Shown: positions 26,804 to 33,603 of the stretch, in pieces | Layout of the letters: each line of letters starts with the position of its first letter | How positions within the stretch are numbered: position 1 is the stretch's first letter | Assembly (NCBI GenBank): GCA_024640885.1 | Contig: JAHEEC010000019.1 | Span: forward strand, 1 to 54,106 | Source: Bacteroidota bacterium | Lineage (GTDB): Bacteria; Bacteroidota; Bacteroidia; Bacteroidales; GCA-2748055 | Direction of reading: 5' to 3' | Length of the DNA: 54,106 bases | Position numbers and translations under genes: made by a program | The notes under the pieces: model-generated | The model's input: the letters and a program-made list of their open reading frames with translations, nothing else | What the model was told of the DNA's origin: nothing | The model's database searches: none

Positions 26804-27622
26804 TTACCCGCACACCATGTCGATCAGTCCATTGACAGCCGAATCCCAGCAATGCCACTGGATATCACCAAATTTCCCCGGGTCCTTCACACGGCCCTCC
26901 TTGGTGGAGGTGTTCCACATGATATTGGTGACATTGTTTGAGAGGGAAATTGTGTAGGACGCATCATATACCTCCTGGGGCATGTAGGCCAGGGTTATGA
27001 AACTCCCGGTCTCCTCCTGGCCGGCTTCCACGTAAGTGTAGGTCAGGTCCGCCGCTTCAGTCTCAAAATCCTTGTTCCATTCCGCCTCCAGGATTTTCAC
27101 GGATCCTTCCTTATAAAGGTTCCACAGGGCATGGGTGTGATCATACCTGACCACACCATCAAACCATTTTATTGCCTGGTCGGGGATCAGCGCAAGGCCT
27201 ATGAACATCTCCGCAGAGAACTCCTCATTGCTGATCCTGGTCGCGGTAAGTGTGGCTTTATATACCAGGTTGTTCAGCGAGAACTCAAAGGACCATTCCC
27301 ATGAATGGTCACCCAGGTACACCGGGTCCTGTTGGAGGGCATACCCATAGGCAGCCACCGGCAGGGCCAGTGTCAAACTTGAGGCAACGTTCCAGTAGGC
27401 CACGGAGAGGTAGGAATGGGTGAAATTCTCATAGGTGGCTCCGGTTCCCTTGGTAACAGCAGGAGGGTCACTATAATCGGAAAAATCCATCAAAAGGCTC
27501 TCCAGTGGGGGAAGTTCCGGTCGCTCATTTACCGGTTCCTTGTCGCATGAGACACAAGTTATAAGAATGGATATGGCCAGGGATAGAAAAATAAATGATC
27601 GAATGCTCCAACTATTTTTCAT
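26804..27622 (-). CDS. Hypothetical lipoprotein
   Basis: 272 residues with a lipoprotein signal peptide (SLAISILITCVSC, then DKEP), so probably an envelope lipoprotein. The mature part begins with a proline-rich linker (ELPPLESLLMDFSDYSDPP), then a helical stretch (SYLSVAYWNVASSLTLALPVAAYGYAL), and from about residue 105 alternating strands with aromatic residues (HSWEWSFEFSLNNLVYKATLTATR) ending with GDIQWHCWDSAVNGLIDMVCG. The C-terminal cysteines could form a disulfide. I do not recognise a characterised family. It converges with the cyclophilin gene. Confidence 0.75.
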   Translation of the reverse strand: MKNSWSIRSFIFLSLAISILITCVSCDKEPVNERPELPPLESLLMDFSDYSDPPAVTKGTGATYENFTHSYLSVAYWNVASSLTLALPVAAYGYALQQDPVYLGDHSWEWSFEFSLNNLVYKATLTATRISNEEFSAEMFIGLALIPDQAIKWFDGVVRYDHTHALWNLYKEGSVKILEAEWNKDFETEAADLTYTYVEAGQEETGSFITLAYMPQEVYDASYTISLSNNVTNIMWNTSTKEGRVKDPGKFGDIQWHCWDSAVNGLIDMVCG

Positions 27623-27767
27623 TGTACAGTTTTTTTGTTTCTGCAGTTATATACGGAACACAGCTCCCATTTGTTGCATACGGGAAGGCTTAATCCAGTC
27701 AGCGTCCCTGAAATGATTTGCCCTGGCTTGCAGGAACTTTTTCAGGAAATAACATCGGGACCCGGAG

Positions 27768-27812
27768 ACCGATTAGATCGGTACCACGCAATAAATTGAT
27801 GAATCGGCCGAT
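27768..27812. repeat. Two inverted repeats with a shared CCGAT half-site
   Basis: ACCGAT-TAG-ATCGGT (27768-27782) and the perfect palindrome ATCGGCCGAT (27803-27812) lie 20 bases apart, 66-110 bases before the histidine kinase start. Shared CCGAT/ATCGG half-sites suggest a dimeric regulator binding twice. The second palindrome overlaps the start of a possible 34-codon gene. Confidence 0.4.
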
Positions 27813-27903
27813 ATTGTTGATTTTATTCCTGAGTAAAATGCTAATTTTATGTGGGTGCGAACCCTCTTATTATCGGAATGAGGATACAATCACCTTCACT
27901 TGA
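27799..27903 (+). CDS. Possible 34-residue lipoprotein
   Basis: ATG at 27799 opens a 34-codon frame: MNRP, then a hydrophobic core (ILLILFLSKMLIL) and a lipobox-like LCGCEPS, then YYRNEDTITFT and stop. It looks like a lipoprotein signal peptide with a very short mature part. It overlaps the first codons of the histidine kinase in another frame. It may be a real microprotein, a remnant of a longer gene, or chance; the hydrophobic-then-LxxC pattern is the only support. Confidence 0.35.
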   Translation: MNRPILLILFLSKMLILCGCEPSYYRNEDTITFT

Positions 27904-29251
27904 AAAACTAACCCTTGGTTACAGGTTCGATCAGGACAGAGAGATCGTTTCACTCCTGTTCATCAACTATTTCCTGATCCTGTTATTTGCCATCGTGGTG
28001 GTGTTGCTTCATGCTTCAGGAGAGACCCTGGTTGCAGCATCTTATCGCTACCATGCTTTTATTTTCATCAGCCTGATGGAGATCTGGATGATCAGGAAAG
28101 GTTTGTTCAAACTGGCCAGGGTTCTTATATTGATCCTTCTCCCTTTTCTAATCCTGATCCTGCCGCCCCTCTGGGGGATTTTTGATGACGAGTTTTATTT
28201 CTGGTTTCCTTATGTACCCATCGCCCTGTCAATGATCCCTCACTTTATTCTCCATACGGTGAGGGACAGGGTTGCATTGCTTGTGACCCTGATGGCCTAT
28301 TTCCTGCTTGCCCTGTTGATCGACAATCTTTTGATCTTTCTGAGTGACGGCACAGAGAAGATCATACCCTTTGTTCTTAAGAATCGGTTCTATTACAACC
28401 TGATTCCCATGGTTATATATCTATTTGTAAACCTTGCGGTCGGGCTGGTTTTTGCCAATAACTACAGGTATGAACAGATCATGCGAAACCAGCAGGAAGA
28501 GCTCCTGAGGGCAGAGAAAATGGCTTCCATGGGCACCCTTACCGCAGGCATCGCACACGAGATCAACAATCCATTGAATTTCATATCCGGAAGTCTTCAT
28601 GCCATCGATACTTTAGCGGATGCCTATCTCAAACAGGAAGGCCCCATATCGCAGGAGAAGGAGGTGCTGAAGGACCAGATAAAAAAGCTCATGGAGAGCT
28701 CTTTTGAAGGTGTGAAAAGAGCTTCCGATATCGTGGCCAGTCTGAAACAGTTTGCCAATCCGGGACAACAGGAGAAAAGCCTGTATGACGTCGAGAAGCT
28801 CATCTTTTCAGCCTTGCGTTCCATTGAAAAAAAGATTCCCTATTACATTACTGTCAAAAAGAATATTCCAGCCGGGATGAAGGTGCTTTGTTTTGAGGCG
28901 CAACTCAAACACGTACTCAGAAACATCCTGGATAATGCAATTGATGCAATCGAGGGCCAGGAAGGAAGGGACCGTGCCATCATCGATATATCGTCAGCGG
29001 TGGAAAAGATAGATAATGTCCAGTTCTCAAGGATCTCCATTGGAAACAATGGTCCTGTGATCCCGGCCGAACAACAGAAACAGATCTTTGATCCTTTTTA
29101 CACTTCCAAGGAAGCAGGCAAGGGTATTGGCATGGGAATGTCAGTGAGTTACATGATCATTCGCGAGCACAAGGGAAGGATTGAAGTCAGGCATGAAAAT
29201 GGGAACGTGGTTTTCGACGTGATCCTGCCCCTGAAACCGGACAAAGGATAA
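27878..29251 (+). CDS. Membrane sensor histidine kinase
   Basis: 457 residues from the ATG at 27878 (MRIQSPSLEKL); a GTG at 27851 is possible. Six hydrophobic helices fill residues about 20-205, with no large periplasmic domain, so it may sense a membrane or intracellular signal. Then HisKA (EKMASMGTLTAGIAHEINNPLNFI, phospho-acceptor His in AHEINNPL) and HATPase: N box LRNILDNAIDAI, F box FDPFYTSK, G2 GKGIGMGMS. The G1 box reads GNNGPVIP where DxGxG is usual. The gene faces the response regulator at 29287-29658, a likely partner. Confidence 0.92.
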   Translation: MRIQSPSLEKLTLGYRFDQDREIVSLLFINYFLILLFAIVVVLLHASGETLVAASYRYHAFIFISLMEIWMIRKGLFKLARVLILILLPFLILILPPLWGIFDDEFYFWFPYVPIALSMIPHFILHTVRDRVALLVTLMAYFLLALLIDNLLIFLSDGTEKIIPFVLKNRFYYNLIPMVIYLFVNLAVGLVFANNYRYEQIMRNQQEELLRAEKMASMGTLTAGIAHEINNPLNFISGSLHAIDTLADAYLKQEGPISQEKEVLKDQIKKLMESSFEGVKRASDIVASLKQFANPGQQEKSLYDVEKLIFSALRSIEKKIPYYITVKKNIPAGMKVLCFEAQLKHVLRNILDNAIDAIEGQEGRDRAIIDISSAVEKIDNVQFSRISIGNNGPVIPAEQQKQIFDPFYTSKEAGKGIGMGMSVSYMIIREHKGRIEVRHENGNVVFDVILPLKPDKG

Positions 29252-29286
29252 TTCCACCTTTCACTCACTCTGGTTACCCTGCCTGA

Positions 29287-29658
29287 TTATAACCGGCGAA
29301 AAGCCTCATGGATAATTTTCCTCACATCCTCCCGGTCCCAGGGTTTGATGATATACCTGAATATCAAATCTTTATTAAATCCCTCCAGCATCACTTCAGT
29401 TTCCATGTACCCTGTAAGAAGCATACATACCTTTCGCTTGTTCGTTCGCTTGATCTCCTTGATAAAATCAAGGCCATTCATTGCGGGCATTTTCAGGTCG
29501 GAGATGATCACCTCGATGGCGGGATCCTTTTCCAGCAATTTAAGGCCATCGGCTGCAGAGGAGGCGGTAATGATATTGAATTCCGATAAAAAGGTGATCT
29601 TCAACAACTCCAGATTAATCGGCTCATCGTCCACATATAAAACCTTCCTCAGTTCCAT
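29287..29658 (-). CDS. Single-domain response regulator
   Basis: 123 residues from the ATG at 29658: a receiver domain only. Acidic pocket Asp10-Asp11 (LYVDDEP), phospho-acceptor Asp54 (IISDLKMPAMNG), Thr in MLLTGYME, and Lys in YIIKPWDR are all present. With no DNA-binding output domain it likely acts through protein contacts or as a phosphorelay intermediate. It is the last gene of a tight minus-strand set with the P-loop kinase (9-base gap) and the HAD-GH65 gene, and converges with the histidine kinase. Confidence 0.93.
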   Translation of the reverse strand: MELRKVLYVDDEPINLELLKITFLSEFNIITASSAADGLKLLEKDPAIEVIISDLKMPAMNGLDFIKEIKRTNKRKVCMLLTGYMETEVMLEGFNKDLIFRYIIKPWDREDVRKIIHEAFRRL

Positions 29659-29667
29659 GATCAAACC

Positions 29668-30336
29668 TTACGTCCCTTTCATGTGCTCTTCCCTGGTCAC
29701 CACCTGGTATGATTTATCCACGATCAGGTCGGCCATGGGCTTGAGGCTAACCACGGCCAGGTGCTCTTTTTCCAGGATGGACATCCTGAAATCACTCAGT
29801 GCCTCCTTCATCCTGATGATCTGGTTGATCTTGGTTTCGTGGTAGGTAAGGTCGATGAATACCCTCAGGTCTATATCCGGGGCATTAATGGCGTACAGTC
29901 CGTCAATGATCAGGAGATCAATCTTGCTGAAATCGGTGATGAGTTTATCAACCTGTTCCGGAATCAGGTCTATGCAAGGGATCATGCACTCCTGTTGTTC
30001 CTTGAAGTCCCTGATGGTCTTTTTGATCTTAATCCAGTCATACTCATCGAGTCCGATTTTATCAAATCCTTTATTTCTGCGCCACTCCTCCCTTAGAAGG
30101 GGTTGGATCTTGTAATAGTTATCGGTATGAATGACCTTGACCCTGATGTTGCTATCCTTGAGCAGTTTCCCTAATGAATGGGCAAGTTCCGACTTTCCCG
30201 ATCCCGACTCGCCAGAGATACCTACGACGCACCGATACCGTTCCCCCTTTGCTCTGCATCCCTCCATTAAATGGTCAAAGATGGCCTGGGCGGCCTCCTT
30301 GTGCATATCATTGATCAACAGAACATCTCCTAACAT
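29668..30336 (-). CDS. Uridine kinase/phosphoribulokinase-like P-loop kinase
   Basis: 222 residues. Walker A GISGESGSGKSE at about 39-50, then VIHTDNYYK (about 75-83, the DxYY-type motif of uridine/phosphoribulokinases), and LLIIDGLYAI (Walker B). The C-terminal part has RVFIDLTYHETKINQIIRMKEA. Family membership is clear, but the substrate need not be uridine. Its place between a GH65 disaccharide phosphorylase-like gene (9-base gap) and a response regulator suggests a role linked to trehalose breakdown; that is inference only. Confidence 0.85.
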   Translation of the reverse strand: MLGDVLLINDMHKEAAQAIFDHLMEGCRAKGERYRCVVGISGESGSGKSELAHSLGKLLKDSNIRVKVIHTDNYYKIQPLLREEWRRNKGFDKIGLDEYDWIKIKKTIRDFKEQQECMIPCIDLIPEQVDKLITDFSKIDLLIIDGLYAINAPDIDLRVFIDLTYHETKINQIIRMKEALSDFRMSILEKEHLAVVSLKPMADLIVDKSYQVVTREEHMKGT

Positions 30337-30345
30337 CGCCTTTGA

Positions 30346-33300
30346 TTATTGATTGAACCTGACAGAAACTAACTCATCCTGTGGTAGTTCAATTTGTTTC
30401 CCGTAAAGATGAACTTTTATTTTTTCCTTTCCTTGATTTTTTCCTGAAATTTTAAGCTCGTTCACGGAGACCGATACCTGGTAAGCTGTTCCCCTGAATG
30501 CAAACCTGAAATCGAGTCCCTTCCAGTGCCCGGGCAGTGAGGGATCGAGTTCGGGAAAGCTCTCTGTCAGTTTCAGCCCTGCATATGTGGAGATCACTTC
30601 ATATATGGTTCCGGCCATCACCCCACAGTGGATCCCCTCGCCGGTGGTTCCTCCCTGGATATCCACAAGGTCACTCCGGAGAGCCTCCAGGTAGAGCTCC
30701 CAGCCGGATTGCTTCAGCCCCAACTTCCAGGCCAGCCGGGCATGCACCAGCCTGCTCAGGGTTGAGCCGTGGGAAGTACGGTTGATGTAGTAATCAAAGT
30801 TGGTCCTATCATAACCCTCCGGCACCGTGTATCCGAGCGTATTGATGATGCGGGTCACTTCTTTGGTTCCGAGGTTATAGAACACCATCAGAAAATCGGG
30901 TTGTTTGGATAGTTTATAATTATCGGGTGATTTGCCCTCGGCTTTTAGGATCCTGTCAAGCCGGTGGATGTCAGGGTAGCTGGACCTGTAATGGTCCCAG
31001 TCCAGCTCTTCCAGTCCAAAATAGCCGCTGAATTGCTCCACCACACCATTTTCCGATATATGAAGAGCAAGGCCATGCATGATCCTTTCCCATCGCTGAA
31101 GATCTTCCGGCCCCAGGGCAAGCATTTTCAGAATGCGCTCCTTTTGTCCGGGATCCAGCTCCTCCAGGATCCTGAAAGCCTTATCCATCATCCAGCTTAC
31201 CATGATATTACTGTATGCATTGTCTTTCAATCCCCCCTTCCCGGACCCGGGAAGTTTTTCATGAAATTCATCAGGTCCCATGACCCTGTCAATGTGGAAA
31301 CGACCATCGTTTTCATCCAGCACCGATTTGCTGGCCCAGAATTTACAGATGTCCAGTAAAATCTCAGCGCCGTAATCAGCCATAAAATCCAGGTCCCCGG
31401 TGGCATGGTAGTAATTCCACACATTGAAGGCAATGGCCAGGGAGATGTGCCGCTGCAACGAGCTGTAATCATCCCCCCATTCACCAGAAAGGGGATTCAG
31501 GTGGATGATCTGCGTCTCCTCCCGGCCATCGCTACCGCTCTGCCAGGGGAACATGGCCCCTTCATACCCGTGTGCTTTGGCATATGCCCTGGCCGCATCC
31601 AAACGGCGGTACCTGTACATGAGTACAGATTTGACCACCTCCGGAAAGTGCAGATCGAAGAGGGGAAGGATGTATAACTCATCCCAGAAGATATGTCCCC
31701 GGTATGCTTCTCCATGCAACCCCCTGGGAGGAATCCCCGAATCTAACCCCGCATGGTGAGGTGAAGCTGTAACCATCATGTGAAACAGGTGCAACCTGAC
31801 CAGTTTCTGGGCTTCCCGGTCCCCCGAAATTGAAACATCCATCCGGTCCCAGAGCTCTCTCCACCGCCCGGCGGAGAGGTCCAATTCCCTGTTGTAATTG
31901 GAGACCATCGACAGGGTGCTCCGCGCTTCCTCAAGGGGGTCCTCCACACCCGGATCCCTGGAAGTGTAAATGGCTACCAACTTCTCAAGGGCCACCTCCT
32001 GGTTCCGCCGGACTTTCACTTCAAATTCCTGGCTGATCCACCCGTTGCCCTTCCGGGTCTCAGATATGGCCGGTTCCCCGCCGGAGGTAATTTTCTGGGT
32101 GGCACATACTGCCACCACAATATTGGATTGACTGGTCCTCACCACCAGTTCGAGTGAATTGTCGGTAAGCCCCTCCGATACCGGGTTAAGCTGTTTCTGG
32201 TTCAGGCTGTTGTAACGCTCCACCCCCGAATTGCTGTGATCCCCGCTGAGGCCGGTTCTGAATCCGATCCTCCCGTCATAATTGAGCGGTGTGACTGTAT
32301 ACATTAATCCTGCGCGATGGGGATCGGCCATCCCCGCAAACCGGGCGGAGGTAATCCGTGTGATCCTTCCCCGGGGATCTTCCACGATCATCTCCCTTCG
32401 AAGTTCTCCCTTCTGAAGATCAAGGGTCCGGTCAATGCTCCGGATGGGAAAAGATGGTTCGGGACCAAATTCAAACCAGCTCCCTCCATCGATCCGGAAA
32501 CTGACCGGCAACCAGTTGGTAATGTTGACGAAATCCTCATTTTCGATATCCCTGTCCCCAACCCTGGACACAAGCCTGTTAAATAATCCTGAAATATAGG
32601 TTCCAGGATAATTCACCTTATTGGCCCTGCTCTCCTCCAATGCCCCGCGGGTTCCAAAATATCCGTTTCCCACGGCCAGGAGAGCCTCCCTGGACCGCTC
32701 CAGATCAACCTCATAGTCATGGTATTTCAGCAACCAGGAGTCCTCTTTCATCCCCTTGACGAACCACTCGTTGATCCCTTCAAGTCCGATCTCCCCAAGA
32801 TCTTCCACCACAATATCGCCTCCACCGATCAGCAACTCCCGGGTATTCTCTTCCCTTGCAACCCCCAGCACCAGGCCAAAGTTTCCTTTGCGTCCGGCCT
32901 GCACACCGGAAACCGCATCCTCAACAACCACAGCCCGGTGGAATTCCACCCCCAGGTTATTGCAGGCCGTGGTAAAAATATCGGGTTCGGGCTTCCCTTT
33001 CAATCCGATTTCCGCAGAGACCACACCATCTACACGGGTTTCAAAAAAATGGAGCAAACCGGCCTTTTCCAGTACCGGTTTGCAATTCTTGCTTGAGGAA
33101 GCCACCCCGATCCGGACGCCTGCCTCCTTTAATCCCTTGAGCATCTTCACGGAGCTTTCATAAACCTCCACCCCGTCTTTATCAAGCACTTCGTTAAACT
33201 GGACGTTCTTCCTGTTCCCCAATCCGCAAACGCTCTCTTCACCTGGATCATCCGAAGGATTCCCGAAAGGGATCTCAATTCCCCTGGACTCCAGGAATGA

Positions 33301-33513
33301 TTTTACTCCGTCATACCTGGGCTTCCCATCCACATAGGGCAGGTAGTCATCCGCATGGGTGAATTCCCTGAAAGGTTCCCCAAAGCGTTCCTCCCTGGTT
33401 TTCATATAATCATCGAACATTTTTTTCCATGCAGAAGCATGCACCAGTGCGGTTTTTGTGATCACCCCGTCCAGGTCAAATATCACTGCGTCAAATTTGG
33501 GTTGAAATGCCAT
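30346..33513 (-). CDS. Fusion of beta-phosphoglucomutase-like HAD and GH65 glycosidase/phosphorylase
   Basis: 1055 residues. Residues about 1-235 are a HAD phosphatase/mutase domain of the beta-phosphoglucomutase type: FDAVIFDLDGVITKTA, GVASSSKNCKPVLEKAGL, VVVEDAVSGVQAG. Residues about 270-1050 form GH65: N-terminal beta-sandwich, (alpha/alpha)6 barrel with GPDEFHE (Glu749, probable general acid), phosphate-loop-like HGSTLS (from His915), and a C-terminal beta domain. If GH65 is a phosphorylase it would yield beta-glucose 1-phosphate, which the HAD part could turn into glucose 6-phosphate. A divergent OtsA-OtsB gene points to trehalose as substrate. Hydrolysis rather than phosphorolysis cannot be excluded. 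Confidence 0.92.
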   Translation of the reverse strand: MAFQPKFDAVIFDLDGVITKTALVHASAWKKMFDDYMKTREERFGEPFREFTHADDYLPYVDGKPRYDGVKSFLESRGIEIPFGNPSDDPGEESVCGLGNRKNVQFNEVLDKDGVEVYESSVKMLKGLKEAGVRIGVASSSKNCKPVLEKAGLLHFFETRVDGVVSAEIGLKGKPEPDIFTTACNNLGVEFHRAVVVEDAVSGVQAGRKGNFGLVLGVAREENTRELLIGGGDIVVEDLGEIGLEGINEWFVKGMKEDSWLLKYHDYEVDLERSREALLAVGNGYFGTRGALEESRANKVNYPGTYISGLFNRLVSRVGDRDIENEDFVNITNWLPVSFRIDGGSWFEFGPEPSFPIRSIDRTLDLQKGELRREMIVEDPRGRITRITSARFAGMADPHRAGLMYTVTPLNYDGRIGFRTGLSGDHSNSGVERYNSLNQKQLNPVSEGLTDNSLELVVRTSQSNIVVAVCATQKITSGGEPAISETRKGNGWISQEFEVKVRRNQEVALEKLVAIYTSRDPGVEDPLEEARSTLSMVSNYNRELDLSAGRWRELWDRMDVSISGDREAQKLVRLHLFHMMVTASPHHAGLDSGIPPRGLHGEAYRGHIFWDELYILPLFDLHFPEVVKSVLMYRYRRLDAARAYAKAHGYEGAMFPWQSGSDGREETQIIHLNPLSGEWGDDYSSLQRHISLAIAFNVWNYYHATGDLDFMADYGAEILLDICKFWASKSVLDENDGRFHIDRVMGPDEFHEKLPGSGKGGLKDNAYSNIMVSWMMDKAFRILEELDPGQKERILKMLALGPEDLQRWERIMHGLALHISENGVVEQFSGYFGLEELDWDHYRSSYPDIHRLDRILKAEGKSPDNYKLSKQPDFLMVFYNLGTKEVTRIINTLGYTVPEGYDRTNFDYYINRTSHGSTLSRLVHARLAWKLGLKQSGWELYLEALRSDLVDIQGGTTGEGIHCGVMAGTIYEVISTYAGLKLTESFPELDPSLPGHWKGLDFRFAFRGTAYQVSVSVNELKISGKNQGKEKIKVHLYGKQIELPQDELVSVRFNQ

Positions 33514-33552
33514 TTTGTTGAGATTATTATTGGTAAAAGCCCTTAAGGTTCC

Positions 33553-33560
33553 TAAATTTA
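33553..33560. promoter_or_regulatory. Palindromic TAAATTTA in the trehalose divergent promoter
   Basis: TAAATTTA reads the same on both strands and differs from TAnnTTTG at one position. It sits in the 90-base gap between the HAD-GH65 gene (-) and the OtsA-OtsB gene (+). On the plus strand an ATTG at 33529-33532 lies 20 bases before it. It may serve as -7 element for either or both directions. Confidence 0.35.
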
Positions 33561-33603
33561 TAGAAGCCTAAAAAATTAACTGAAGATAATAAATTGAACA
33601 CAA

